Positions 17,783-33,320 of a stretch of 64,000 nt of DNA are shown piece after piece. The stretch lies in assembly GCA_028583405.1 (NCBI GenBank), contig CM053259.1:20747951-20811950 (forward strand), read 5' to 3'. The number at the start of each line of letters is the position of its first letter. The stretch's first letter is position 1. The DNA comes from Pogonophryne albipinna. Taxonomy: Eukaryota; Chordata; Actinopteri; Perciformes; Artedidraconidae. The translations under genes and the position numbers were made by a program. Under the pieces are notes generated by a model that worked only from the letters and a program-made list of their open reading frames with translations, was not told the origin of the DNA and did not search any database.

Positions 17783-18083
17783 CTCTCAAAGTCCGACAGG
17801 AAAGTGCGCTCCCTCTCCTTATTGTTGAAACAGCTACTAATCTCCGTAGCTCCGAGCTAACACCAAATGCTAACAACAACCCCCGTAACTCTCTATGTCT
17901 CTCTCTCTTTCTATCTCTCTCTCACAAGAAGTGCTCGTGCCACACACACACAGACGCTCCTCCGCGACGATGACCCCTTGCGTAAAAAAATAATAAACAC
18001 ATTTAAAAAGTGGGGGGGACACAAATGGGATTTTGAAAAGTGGGGACATGTCCCCCCTGTCCCCAGTGGAAATTACGCCCATG
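17004..18083. mobile_element. hAT-superfamily DNA transposon, non-autonomous (1080 bp)
   Basis: The ends are imperfect inverted repeats: caagggtgtaactt at the left and the reverse complement of catgggcgtaattt at the right (12 of 14 match). They are flanked by a perfect 8-bp direct repeat, gacgcaag, at 16996-17003 and 18084-18091. An 8-bp duplication and CA...TG ends are hallmarks of hAT elements. The interior has G-runs near both ends (gtgggggggacac at both), a CT microsatellite and an internal direct repeat starting at 17711 and 17869. No transposase frame is seen, so it would depend on a partner element. Its middle part is related to bases 1-192 of this window. Confidence 0.85.
17742..17779. 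repeat. (CT)n microsatellite inside the hAT element
   Basis: About 19 CT units. A shorter related CT run follows the second internal repeat copy near 17895-17925, so the repeat seems to have been duplicated together with its flank. Confidence 0.93.
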
Positions 18084-18091
18084 GACGCAAG
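18084..18091. repeat. 8-bp target-site duplication, right copy
   Basis: gacgcaag, identical to 16996-17003. Confidence 0.85.
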
Positions 18092-18451
18092 TAAATGTTT
18101 CAAAGGTTTTTATACTTCAAGCCATTAAGGAAAACATTTTTATAATAGATCAGTTCTATTACCAAATCCAACTTCTTCTTCTTCTTCTTCTTCCATTTCT
18201 TAACTGTTGTGAACATGCATAGAGGCAGCTTTACTAGCAGTATTGTTAAAGAAAGACAGCTGGGAAATAGTCTTCACTTGCTTACTGTATCTGCCTTATA
18301 GTTCGGGTTCTTCCAATGAAACATTCTGATAGACGTGTGCAGGACAACACACACACACACACACTCCTCGCTCAGTCCTCTCTATATAGACAGGGATTGA
18401 GTTGCTAATTAACTTCACTTTCTCAAACTGTATCGCACACAGGCAGACTGC

Positions 18452-18604
<153 letters not shown>

Positions 18605-18746
18605 TCTCTCTTAGGCTCTGTCTCATGATGTCTTTCCCCTCATGCGTTCTCTCTCTCTCTTTCTCTCTCTCTCCCACTGTTTATTTTCCTGCCTCCATCT
18701 GGAGTCGGCTGATATTGTAATCGCCCTAATGCACATTGCCTTTCCC

Positions 18747-18911
<165 letters not shown>

Positions 18912-19430
18912 ATGTGCCATCCTGACAATCCCCTTTTCTTATTCCAAAAGATAAGTGACTGGATGTGATTCTGTGACTGTGTGTGTAAGCGTAAGTGCAC
19001 ATGTAGGTGTCTATGTTTTTCTTTTAATGAATACAAAGGGACACACGCTAAAGTGTGTAGTGCCCTGCACTCTGCCAAAGTAACAACATTGAATAAGCAC
19101 TTCTTAGTGATGTGGAGCGTCGATAATGTGGCAGAGTGAAGATGTTACCTGTTATCCCTTTCCTCCTCAATATTCACCTGTCACACAATTTACATCTAAA
19201 GTTTAGACAGTCATAGGAAAAGGAATTCAGAGGCGTGTGTATGTGTGTGTTTCTATATGTGTGTGTGTTCCTGTGTGTGTTTGCCTTTTCTTTTATGAAG
19301 GTTTGCATGAAAAGGAAATGTGTGTACGTGTGTGGGCACATGTGGAAAGAGATTACCGCGCTGCCATCTCTAATAGCTTTTGTTTCGTGATTCCGCAGAG
19401 GTTTGGGATGTTGGAAGGTGAAAGTGTGCG

Positions 19431-19457
<27 letters not shown>
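19431..19457. repeat. Short (CA)n microsatellite
   Basis: About 13 CA units. Confidence 0.9.
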
Positions 19458-19461
<4 letters not shown>

Positions 19462-22400
19462 TCACACAACTGCCGAGGAAACACAGAGAGGTTTGATTGA
19501 TGGGGAGTATGAGCTGTGAAACTGTGCGATTAGGAGCCTTTTTTTCCCCCTAGTTCACGAGAGGACAATTGTTGAAGAATGGACCGGCTTGCTTTGCTGC
19601 CAGTCCATAAAACCTGCCCATAAAAGTTGTTTGTGTCCTTGTTTGTGTGCGTATTTCAGAGACAGAGAGGTGGGCGCAGACAGACAGCTCTTAAAACAAA
19701 CGAACAGGCAGGCAGAACGTCTGACAAATTGACAAAGAAAGAGGCAAAGAAAGAGGAATGGGATGAAAAAAGGGAGAGGGAGGCTGTGGAGAAACCTTCC
19801 CTCAGCCCCGTCACGCTTTAGCGCTTTTAATCACCTAAACCAAGGTGGCTTTCTCCATAAAAAAGTCTACATTGTTAACGTTGACCTGCACCTTTCTACA
19901 CTTCTGTTACTGCTTTTTTTTTAAAAAGGACATAATGTACCATCACCATCCCTGCTTATCAGCTTGGATGCCCTCATATTTGATCTACAGCTCATTAATT
20001 TTGATGTATGGATTTGAACTGTACACTTTATGAAAAGGGCAGTCGCTGGAGTGGAGGCCAGGGCTAGCCTGGTAAAAAGAAGTGTAATTAAGATCAGCAG
20101 ACAGGGAGGGAGAGAAAGAGAGAAGCGGCGATCAATAGATGCAGACAGTGGACCCTCTGTGTTTTTCCCTCCGAGTATTGACGTGTTCAGTCAATTACAG
20201 CTAGAGAGAGAAGACGAGGAAGAGGAGAGATGGGGATGTTCAACTATCTGTGTGAGGAGATGGGTGCATATTCTGAATGTCTACACCCATATGTGTGTCA
20301 GTACATGTGTGTATGTGTGAGTAGGTGCAAGCAGCCAATACACATCTGCGTTTAAGATGTGCTAAAATACTGTCAACAAATGCAGAGCAGATAGATCTGC
20401 TGTTGTTTTAAGACTCCAGTCGCTCACAAGATCTTTTATCTACCATCAGCAGACACAACTAAATAATTGTTTCCTCTCTTTGCTGGTTAAAATCACACCA
20501 CTGCAGCCAAATAATGAGGCCCTTTTATTTTGTGGTTGAATTTGACTTGCATGATGAGTATTGTAGGAGGAGAGGGCTTCCAGCTGTTGTCTGTTAGTGT
20601 CACAGACAAACAGGGAGAAGGGACAATGGGACGACGGCCGCTCGCTCCGTCCGATTGTCTTGTTGTCAAACCGACAGCAGGTGCCTCAAATGATAAATGC
20701 AGAGTGTCAATTATTTCAAGGAAGGACCATTTTAGAAATTGGTTCAAAGAGAAAGAGGGAGAGTGGCAGAGGAGACAGTTGGGGTTACATAAAGAAATGA
20801 AAGGAGCTCCATTTTCCCAAAATGGGGACAAGTAAAAGCCCTATTTTGTTTAACTTTTAGTGCATCCTGTTCTCAGTATTTCCCTTCACACATGCCCCCC
20901 ACATACAGCCTTCAATAGCCTGAATTGTTGCTGGCCACCCCGCTAAGTGTTTGTATGCTCACAGTCGATATAGCCGTCGCCGGGAACAAAATTGCACTTC
21001 ATTTTATCTCAGCAGAAATGATATTTGATGGCATTTCCACCTCCAAAAAAAAGAAGATTATGCTCACAATAATCACACTCACTGGGTTTTCCTTTCTCCG
21101 AGGGGATACAAAAAAAGTCCTGGTTTTCTGGCTGAAAATGGTGGTTAAGTAAAGAAAGGGGGAGTTGTGAGGATTGGATGCGAGGCTGTAGCTGTGTATC
21201 GATGAATAGATAGAGATCTCAAGAGCTGCCTTTCCCCAGATGTGTGTGTTCAGATAGAAAGCCTTAGAATTAGTGGAGAAATATCGTGGTATCTATTCAT
21301 CTCTCCATCTCTCCATCTATCCAACTATCTAAACAAATCTATTTGTCTGCCTCTGTATCTGTAGTGTCATCTGATATACATTCATGACCCCAGCTGCTCT
21401 TATGGATTTGCGATTGACAGCCCTTTCATCAAAGCATCTGTTCTTCCCCTCTGTCGTACTCTCACCATATGGACATGTCATCCTCAGCTGCGCGTTTCAT
21501 ACCAGCGTAGATGATGTGTCTCCATGGTAACCAAGCTCCACTTTTAGAAATATGATATCAATTATGTTTTTGGCCCCACATGTGCAGGACGTCTACTCGC
21601 GCACACACTGGTGCCTGTATTGCAATGTAGTTTGACATTTATAGTGTTTCATATCGAGTTAGTGTGCTTGATACTGGACTCGTGCAGATTTGGGCAGATA
21701 CTGCAGCCCTGTTTGAAGTTTTATGGCTCCTGCAGTGTACGGACATGTTTGTCTTCTCTACACGATAAACCCATTTGAGGGGAATATCCCAGCTTTTTCC
21801 AGGATTATAAACAGCTCCAGATTGCGGCGAAACTCTTTAGTCCTGGTAACACTGGGAGAAGGCGCGGAACAGAGGAGGGAGAAGGGCTCTCACGGAGCAA
21901 TAAAAATCCAGGAGAGAGCATAAATCCATCTCCCCTTGTAAGGTCCGACATTTTTTTGCAGATGTTTCAAGATGTTTGGCCCAAGTGACGGTAATGTCTT
22001 GCCCATCTGTCTTCTCTCCTCCCCCAATGTCTCTTTATCAACATCTGGTTTTCGGTGCGGCAGGGAAACAAGTATCCTTTATAAGCCAAGGGTTCCCAGT
22101 TCCCCCTCTGCTTGGGCTATCAACTTAGCCTCAACTACTGCTCTCTCTCTGAGCACACATACTCACATATGCTAACCATTAGAAAGTCATACCATTCAGA
22201 AAATGTAATAACTTTCAGTTAGAGGGGGAGATAAAGTATTTGGCTTATTTGTTCTCTCTTCACTTTTTCCATAACTGCAAAGAATTTGGGGTTCTGTTTT
22301 TTATGCCTCCCCTGTGAGAGGGCAAATGATTGCTTAGTTGTTAGTTTGAGGATGCTTTAGTTGGAGGAAAGCCCTGTCCCCTTAAGCATTTCAGTAGGCC

Positions 22401-23521
22401 CCTTGGGTCTCTGTCTACACCTCTACTACCCATTTAGGAGTGAAGAGCATAGAATAAGAGACCCATCAATGAACTTGTTATTTCTTGGGCAATGAAGGCA
22501 CACAAACATTTTGCCGCACAGTACACACAGAACAGCAAAACAAGGATCTTAATTTGCTATTTCCTCTTTGGCAATATTAAATTGTCCACATAATAATTCA
22601 CAGCTGTGCAGGGATAGCGTATTGTGGTGCAGCTGCAACTTTATGTTTGTGAATCAAACCATCTCTGAACTGCACATCATATGCGCACACACACTTCTAC
22701 AAACAAACACACAGGTGTGTACTCACCAGATCGCTCTCACATGCTCACAGACAGTAACAAGTTGAATTTGCAGACAAAGACACGCAGCTCAGCACCATAT
22801 GGCAGGGTTGTCAATCTAAAATGAAAGCATGCAGAGCGTGTTTGAGTGTGCCATGTAAGGTGTTGTACAACGTAACTGGTGTGTGTTTGATAAGGTGAAC
22901 TGTATCATTATCACCTTGACCAGTTTACACATTCATACAGAGCTCAAAAATACTACTTCTGTTTATTTATGTATGAACACAGCATACACACACTCTCATT
23001 CTGCCACATGCCCATGTCCTACTTTTCATCATTTAGCTGCTTAACAAAAGCATGCTGATCTCATTGTTACAGCCAATTATGTTCTATAAAATCAGTGATG
23101 TTAATGAAACAAAACAGTCTCGCAATTTTGTGAAATGAACATCGAAACTAAAATGTGTCAGACAAATGTTGAGGCCGCAGCATGTATCATTTTTTACCAG
23201 TTCATTAAAGTGACAAGCCTCCAAGCTTAGGTAAAGGGCAGCTAAGTGCAACACTTCAGTTGTAATTATGTTTTTATTGATGTCATGTTGGAAAAAACAT
23301 TTAAAAAATCATTAAAGACAACCCTGCATTAGTTGTACCACACACACAGGCGCTGGGTTTGAATATAGGGTTTTGCCACTTTGCCCAAGGGCACAAGGCA
23401 CAATCACACAGAAACATGCAACCCCACACGACAGATGCCCCTAACTGCCAAAGACGCTAATGCATTAGTCGGGCACTGCCCCAGGCCAATAACAAGCTCA
23501 AGTCACCAGCTGATGAAGGGT

Positions 23522-23523
<2 letters not shown>

Positions 23524-23554
<31 letters not shown>
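23524..23554. repeat. Short (AC)n microsatellite
   Basis: About 15 AC units. Confidence 0.92.
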
Positions 23555-23556
<2 letters not shown>

Positions 23557-26500
23557 ATTCAGCATATGTGTGTGCTTATCCTGATCCCATGTTTGTTTAC
23601 AATTACCATATAAAAGGATTACACTTGTATCTAAATGTATGAATTTGGTTTTAATAATTCAGCGCTACCCACTCTCACATTTACCTGTTAGCACTCATTT
23701 ATATATTAACCTGAAGATGATTGATCTTATGAACATGGTTTTAGTGAAAGTGCTTATTTAACCACCAACAATCACGTCTTTGATTGTGTTTTGAGCCTCG
23801 TGTCGGCTGCTTTTGTGTCTTCGATATGTCTGTTTGCTCGCGGGATTGAATGTGTGTGAGTGTGTATGTTGGGGGTTGGTTGTATCTTCACGGGGAATTG
23901 ATTGCAAAGGATTAGATTGTGATTACAAAAGGGGGTGGGGAGCAGGAAGTAGAAATTGGGCAGGGAGAGGGGTATCAAGGTGAGGGATGTAGCAAGGTGA
24001 AAAGAGACTGGAATGACATTTTAAAATAAGATATCCAAGTGCAAAGTCATTTCTAGAACCACATTTTGAGATATAAAGACCTGCGTATTTCAAATATTTA
24101 ATGAAATTATAACCAATAATTAGTTTAGTACCAGATAGTGTTCTGCTTTGATTTGACATGATGCCTATAGATGCACTTTTATTTATTGACGGCACAGACG
24201 CTCAGTCAGGCCAGTGGGAACAATCCAAAATGGGCTTTTTGTGTTTTGGGATAAAAGCCATTTTATTAAGCATGGTTTGATATAAACCTGTTTGTCTGTG
24301 CCAGTTGGAGTACAAGTCTGATAATAGAGAAACTGGGAGAAATGCAACTGCTGGAGACTGATGGCAGAAGCCACGGAGTCAACATCAGAGGAAGAGATGA
24401 AAGCAGTAACAGAGAGAGAGAAATACCCTGTACAAGATGTTCAACAACATTTATGAGTCTCCAAATTGCTGAGCTGGGATACAAGCCTCAGCTTTCAGAC
24501 CTCTAATGTGTTTTTGAGATTCTCTGTCTCCCTTTTAGAAAGCCACTAACGCCAAACTGCCTCAACGCTGGAAGCTTTTCAGCAATTGAGGAAAAATAAG
24601 ATGTGAAATTCGTCAACCTATATTTAACTCGTCAATGTCAAGGAGTTCACACAGCTCGTCTTAACCACAGCTACATGCAATTCACAGTGTATATATAGCT
24701 TCTCTACTGTAATAGAAAATGATAGTGCAACTGAGGATTTAGAGGTTGTTGTTGCTGCATTCATGGTATGTGGAAGAAAACTTGTAAAATGTGACACAGC
24801 CTGCAGCTAAAAGTACTTCTTGCTGTTCAGATGATTGCCAATATGAAACTACCTTATTTCATGACAACGTATCTAGAGGCTTACCGTTGTTGTTTTTTTA
24901 ATAAGTGAGGAAAGACGCAATACAGCTCCTGCCTGTGCACTGCGAGGGGAGAATGTATTTAAATGTATTGCCTCTTCTCATTGGAAACGTGCCAGTGTTT
25001 TCATTCACGCCGTGCAAATTAAATCAGGATCTGGAGAAGGCATGTGTAGAAACAATAAATTAATGAATTCACATATTGTAAAATAGTTTATTTTCACAAG
25101 AAAACGTGCCCTGAGAAATGGCAGCAACAGAAATGACACTATTTTATATCTCAACATCATACACATGCCATGCTTCAACCACAAAGACATTTGTAAGCAC
25201 AGGAAGCACACACACATTCACCTCCACACTCTCACATCCCTCCAACCTCCGAAAACAATCAGCTGTTATACCGCAGAGTGGTTTTGATTTAGGAAAGGTG
25301 GTACAGTCTCCTCTCTGTCTAGTGTCTGAAAGCAGCAGTAATGTTGAACTAGTGCCAGAAGAAGAAAAATCAAGGACACTGTTTTTATTTTATTTTATGT
25401 GATCAGCCAGACACATGGACAGTCATCAGACAATCATTAGTGAAAATAAAGCAGAGACTTCCTGGCATAACTATACTGCAAGGAAAAGTACATAATTGTT
25501 CTGCACAAACATGTATTGCCATTGTCTATTTTTCGTCAGTTTTTATTTTATTTCGCTCTCTTTGTTATTTCACTCACCTACCTTGTATATTTGCATACAC
25601 ATATATTTGCGAATGTGATCGTATGTCGCCTTTTACAGCTGTAATTAAAACAGTGGGCACCCTAAGGTTTTTTCACCTTAAAGACCCCAAATAAAAAAGG
25701 TCTTGTCAGGAGGACCCGGGCCACATTCAGGCCTTTACCTTGAGCTTCCTTATTCACTTCTTCTACTTTGAATGTTTGTCCTGATGACTAGAAGCCATCA
25801 GGAAGTTCAGAGACCGAATCTGCTCCGCTCTGACTGTTTGAGGCCCCGGGGCAGTTTCTGAAAAAGCCAGATAGGACAGTCTGCTTACCCAGGGAAGCAG
25901 GCAGGACAGTGGGGTCAGGCCCAAGGCCATCAGTCCCTTACCACCCTCTTAACCCCCACTTCCCTCCTCCATCAAATATTCTCCATCCGCTTTCAATCCC
26001 ACAATTGCTCTTCCAACTTTTATTACCTGAAAACAAGCAAAAACATCCTGGCTCTGGATGTGCGTGCTGCTGTGTGTGTACGTTTGTTTTTGCACAAGAA
26101 CAAGACATTTATGTGAGCAGTGCAATGCCGTCTGTCCCATAGACACACACACACACACGCTGTCCCCCTCACACACATCCTGACCCCGAGCAGCCAACCA
26201 TCCCCACCCTTCTCTCCCCTATGCTCCCTGGGTTCCCATCCTTTCCCCCCTCCCAGATTCCTTCTGGTTCCTGACCAGCGGGGCTATCTCTGGATGGCCG
26301 GCGGTTCCTCTCATTCTGCCGGCCCATTGTGTAGTGAGTTGGGTTGGGCCCTGGGCCCCGGGGGACGGGAGGGAGCCAGGAATGGCCTGGTTCCTGTTGC
26401 TGTACTTAAAGGAACTGTGGCACCATTTCCATTAGTCAATCATATCTGCTGTGAAACTGATGTTAGGGCTATTTCTGTGTACACTGTTACGATCTTGTAA

Positions 26501-28154
26501 GTTGTTTCCCTCTCATTTGGAGAATTGTGGCGTTTGACCAGGAGAATTGGGAAGTTTAATTGGGTGTTAAAGTCACTTAATAACACAATTTTTTCCACAG
26601 ATGGCAGGACAAGTTTGTATTTTGCATGTAGAAAATTATTCCATAAAAGGATTGGCTTTCCTCTGACTCAGGATGTAGTAAGACAGAGACAGGAAATACT
26701 TATGATACTCAGGCTCCAAAGTAGGTATATTTATATAGATCTAGCAAAGGCAGACATTTGTTATTATATTCACTGGATAATGCCACTGTCAACATACTTT
26801 TTTTTAACTTAAAAAATACAAGCACTGATGTACAGGGAGTCTTGTATTTTAACAACCTTTCAAAATCGAGCTTTTCAATTTACACTATCAAATATGGCCA
26901 GCAGTATTTTTTTAATCATCAGTTGGTACTCAGTAAAGACACTGATAGTACTTTTCTTTTCCTAACACCTTCAAATAACTGAAATGGAGCCTCATTATTA
27001 TCTTTGCCATTGAGTTGACAATCTGATGAAAACACACAATTATTTGCACGCATGTGTGTTTAAATGCCTCTGTCCACACATTATTCCTCACACACTCACA
27101 GCCACTGCCATCATACCTTGAGGCAGCTCTAACTACGAACTCCGTCCCTGTGTGGCTTGTGAGTTTCTCCTCTGAGAGCCCTCGCTCTCTAGCTACAGCA
27201 CTCGGTTAATTATGACTGCCAAGCCAGGCTGTCGCAGTGATTCACTATGGTGGAGAGGGAGGAAGGAGAGAGAGTTGGCAGGTGTTCAGATGTATCGTTA
27301 GCGCCACCCAGTGATGCAGAGAGAAGAGAATAGCAACTAGTCAAGAAAAACTTGAACGGGTGTTGATTTCGATCAACTGTTCCTCATTTAGCCTGTTAAT
27401 TTTATTTTCTCTTGTTCTTTGCTATACCTATTCATCCTTCTCAAATGTCTCTCTGCTGCTTTCCCCTCTTCTCTACATCTTCTGTTTGTACCTCAATCCT
27501 TCAACGCCCTGGCACTCCCCTTTCTTCCCAGCTTGTTTTTCTTTTTTCTTGATGTCACCACTTCTCCGCCGACGTCAGTTGCGTTGTCTCATGAACTGTT
27601 GTGACAAATCAAGCGCTCCATTCCTCTGGTGTCGTCTGTGTTACAGAGAAGTGGAAATGTGTGCTCTCTCTCCTCTTCTCTGTCTCCACTGACAGCCACC
27701 TCTCCACTTTATCATCTCAGAGCGGATCAGATCGGAACTGGGCCAAGTAACTCAGAGCAGGATAAATGGATGGAGGCCATGAGTGTAGATTTATGGGACT
27801 GGTTGAGGCTGCCTAAGCTTAAAGGAAATGGGGTAGTTCCCCATTGTGATCATATGGTTTATTTGCCATAGATCCTTGAGGCACAGCGGGAAGTGCATTT
27901 GGATTACAGTTCCCTAGACTCTTTGTTAAAAGGGTTATTGGATATATTGGATAGTTTACTGTTTCCAGTGCTTTAGAAATCAAACATCTGTGTACAAGAC
28001 ATCAGATCATGTGTCGGTAATCTGCAGTTATGTTGTGACTCCAGGTGAGGAAGCGAAAATGCCATCTGAATACCCATTAACAAGTCTTACGGCAGTTAAG
28101 CGAGCGATTTGGTAGCAAGCAGCTGAGATTGGAAGAATTCAGCAACCCATCCAA

Positions 28155-28155
<1 letters not shown>

Positions 28156-28238
<83 letters not shown>
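28156..28238. repeat. (AC)n microsatellite
   Basis: About 41 AC units. Confidence 0.96.
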
Positions 28239-28242
<4 letters not shown>

Positions 28243-28662
28243 GCCCGCACACACACAGGCCCACACACATGCATGCACCGACAGCAAAAAAGTCATTTGT
28301 TCTACCTCATTAGCATGTATTGTGGCGAGCGGGCGTAACACACTGAAAGGTGAAATGGGTCCGCCATGAATAGCACACCAGTCGGCAGAGGAGAGGAGAG
28401 GAAGAGGAGGGGGGAGGAGAGCGAGGGGGAGGGAGGGAGGAGAGTGTCCAGATGGCTGGGGACCTGCCGCACACACAGGGAGTCTCTCGCTCGCCTTTTT
28501 TACTCCGCTGATTGCACCGTTTCGACTACACTCGCTTTCACTTGCTCTCTTTTCTGCAGCTCCCCCCCTCTTTTTCTCACTTCCATCAACACACACACAA
28601 AGGCCAATCCCATATGTAACCTCCCTTCCTCCGGAGTTGTTGTTCACATGCAGCCGTTGCGT

Positions 28663-28666
<4 letters not shown>
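28239..28666. other. Short spacer between AC arrays
   Basis: Contains a purine-rich GGA/GAGG tract near 28387-28442. No gene is seen. Confidence 0.4.

Positions 28667-28697
<31 letters not shown>
28667..28697. repeat. Short (AC)n microsatellite
   Basis: About 15 AC units, ending in an ATAC run. Confidence 0.92.
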
Positions 28698-29903
<1,206 letters not shown>

Positions 29904-30070
29904 CGAGCGAGCGAGAGAGAAAAGGACATCAGTTTGTGTATGTCTCACTCCATCACCCCCTCTATTCAAGTCCACCTCATTGACTCATCATTGAGTGGGC
30001 CCTCAATAAGCTCTATTGAGTTTATCAAGTCTTCCACAAAAAAGTCACACCCTTTGTTGCCCCCTCCTTA

Positions 30071-30071
<1 letters not shown>

Positions 30072-30157
<86 letters not shown>
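30072..30157. repeat. (CA)n microsatellite
   Basis: About 43 CA units. It lies 170 bases after a GT array, so the two can pair with each other in a single strand. Confidence 0.96.
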
Positions 30158-30159
<2 letters not shown>

Positions 30160-31699
30160 TGGCTCAGTCCCACATGCACAAAACCGCCTCAGCGCTCCAT
30201 TGAAATCTCCTCAGCAAAACCTTTTCTCCTCATCAGCATTGTGTGACTATTCATTTTGTTAATGCGCCTGTGTGAAGAAAGCCTTTTATTTGCCTGGTTT
30301 GAATTTAAGCACATAATATTAACCCATATATAGAGAGCGAGTCTTTAACAGCCTGAATAGGAGGTGATGGGGAGGTGAGGGGGGGTGTCAGGAGAGGAGA
30401 CAAGAAAAGCGAGATCTTTATTCTGGATGCAGCAAGCTTACGTAAAGCCACAGCTTCTTGGCGACAAGTTGACTTGTTTAATACTTGTATAAAGCGAGCC
30501 TTTGACGCTCATTCGCAGACACACTGGCACAGAGAGATCATTTAACACAGCACGACTCATATCCCATGCAATTGTTAAAGCGGTATTTGCAATGCGAGTT
30601 CCTCAGATGTATTTGTCCCCTTTTTAACAAAAGTGTTCAAATGGCAGGATAATGCTTTTATAAGAAACAGGTGAAATTACAGACATTACAAAACCTAGGC
30701 TATTTATCACTTTTTGGCCACCGAAGCTTTTGTTGCTGTCAGTTGGATTATATGTTTGGCAAGCCTCTCGATAAACTATTTGTTTGGTTGCGTTTGTCTG
30801 TTGCTGTTATATGTTTTTGTTGCAGATGAGATGGTGAAAGTGGGACTGATTCCAGACAATCTGGGACAGAGGAGTAACAACAAATGAGTTAAAAACGAGG
30901 CTTTAGTTTTCTACAACACCACATTTACAAACACATAGGGAATGATTCCTCTGGTGCTGTGAGCCAATCATTCCTCATTATGTTAAAAAAAAAAAAAAAA
31001 CTTTCATCATACTGACTGATCAGATTATTTGACTGGCATCAGCTGGTGCTGGTGAGAATGGCAAGCCTTCCTCGTACCAGAGTTGGAATTAATCAATAGC
31101 AAATCTCTGATTACAATAACTGGAAGGTGGGATATGAAGTTAAACTCCCAACTGCAGTGTGTTGAGTAAACCTAATCCATTGTATCAATGTCTGCTTATG
31201 AAAGGAAATATGAGCTTAAATAGAGAGGGTACAGTATGTGTGTGAGTAATTTCCGGGGCCACAAGTCCCAAGGGAGCTGAAATATTGCTGTTTTCTACAG
31301 TGGCACACACACATGCACACACACACTTTCACTCTCATATGTTGCTATCTCTTCTCTCTCTGTCTTATTATTTTTCTTCCCTTCTCTCTCTCCTCCATTA
31401 CTGGCATTCTAAGCAGCTCGCTGGGGAGCATGAGGCTTGTTGGCTTGCAATAATGTTACGATGTTTTGACTCTCATCTTCACTGTTGTGGGCACAATCAT
31501 CACACACAAAGAGGTACATGCCGTTTAAAGGAGGATCAGTGGCATTTCTGTGCTTCTTCTTCTACCTTTCTGAACCTGAGACACTGAGCATGAGACGGTA
31601 TGACTGTGGTGGGTGTGCATGTGTGCAGATGCCTGCAAGCTGACAGGGAGTGAAAGCCCAGACATATGTTAATCAGATGTTGTGATGATGGCAGAGCAG

Positions 31700-31702
<3 letters not shown>
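30158..31702. other. Intron 1 stretch, no gene seen
   Basis: Mixed sequence with a poly-A run near 30986-31001. No exon, RNA gene or transposon ends recognised. Confidence 0.4.

Positions 31703-31783
<81 letters not shown>
31703..31783. repeat. (GA)n microsatellite
   Basis: About 40 pure GA units on the plus strand, the second long GA array of intron 1. Confidence 0.96.
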
Positions 31784-31784
<1 letters not shown>

Positions 31785-32716
31785 ACTGGAGGGAGAAATG
31801 AAGGGTGAAAGGAAACGAAGAGCTTTTAAAAGACAGAGAGAATAGAGAGAGAAAGAAGCAAAGCCGCGGTGGGAGACGAGCAGAATAGATAAAATGACAG
31901 GAAGTGGTGCAGTGATTCATTTTCTAACTGCAAGAACCACTGCTGAGAATCGATCCAATCCATTAGTTTAACTGAATGGACCTCCATGGTAAGTTTGAGG
32001 TCACTGAACAAAAATGATAAATGCTTCCTGTAGGTACGGGATACATTATCCATACACAGTGGGATTTTGTTCAGATTTTAGTAGGACATTGCTACCCTGT
32101 TTGAATCTGGTGGCAACATCTGATATCTGTATCATATAAATGAAAGTAGTTTAAGATTGGCGGTAATCTAATATTAAAGCTGCTATGATCATTATTTTTA
32201 TTATAAAGATGTATAAAATGACTATATGTAATGTGAGAGGGGTGACTCGTAGTGATGAGCCCACAGAGAATTATCACCAACTGTGCCGTTTCCCTTCCGC
32301 AGTAAAGAGCTTATTTAGCATCTCTCAGCACAACTTTATTGTTTTGGTTCACTCTTACTGTTCTCATCATGTTTCTAGCTGCATGAGGCAGCTGTTTTCG
32401 GTGAAAAAGCTCTAATACAGTGTACACTATCAGCCCAGTACCACATGTCAAACAGACAAGTGCATTCAGCTGCTCAACATAGTGGACCGTTTAGCTGCTA
32501 CACAGCTGGATATTAAGTGTTAGTGGAAAACAAAACCAGAGCTGAACGAAGAGTACACATTGGAGCTACAAAAATAAAGACACAAACACAACTCTTAACA
32601 AATGCTGATGTTGTGTTTATCTGCTGGATGTGAACATTAGAAAATATTTTCCAGAAAGTGTGCTATATCATCTTTATACGGTCATAATGCCTGAAGAGGT
32701 TTAGTCTGTCATTGAT
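31784..32716. other. Flank of the first LINE copy, no gene seen
   Basis: AT-rich sequence up to the LINE tail. No feature recognised. Confidence 0.4.
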
Positions 32717-33320
32717 GTCAATCAATCAATCAATGTTTATTTATATAGCCCAATATCACAAATGTTACATTTGTCTCAGTGGACTTCACAGTTTGTACAA
32801 AATATCAGTATGACAATACGACACCCTCTGTCCTTAGACCCTCACATCGTACAAGGAAAAACTTCCGGAGAAAACCCACAGTTTTAAAGGGAAAAATGGG
32901 AGAAACCTCAGGGAGAGCAACAGAGGAGGGATCCCTGTCCCAGGATGGACAGACGTGCAATAGATGCCGTGTGTAAATTGAAAAGATAATACATTTGCAA
33001 CATAGGTAGTCCAAATGTTTGGAAATGCATGTGTGTATAATAGGAAGATGAATCCACGAGGATATCCATCCAGGACCTATGATCCAGGACCACAGCCACG
33101 ACTCAAGATCCAGGGCTCGCGATGCAGGACACAGGACCGCAGGATCATCCATGACTCCGGATCCCAGCGTATATAGACACCAAAAAGAAAGACATTTGGG
33201 GAAGCTGGGTTAATCGGAACATGAGAGTACACAGGTATAGACTGAGAGAAGGAAGAAGTAAGATGTCCCCCGAAAAACTAAGCCTATATCAGCAAAACTA
33301 GGGGCTGAATCTAATCAGCC

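Larger units (their letters stand above)
18912..28155. other. Intron 1 stretch, no gene seen
   Basis: About 9 kb with no supported exon or RNA gene. It includes small AC arrays (19431-19457, 23524-23554) and a possibly decayed interspersed repeat around 23335-23470. Many short overlapping frames exist, none with a recognised domain. Confidence 0.4.

Noticed and set aside
26250..26400. GC-rich patch as a possible exon or CpG island
   Set aside because: No stable frame with splice sites and no promoter context. It remains simply GC-rich.
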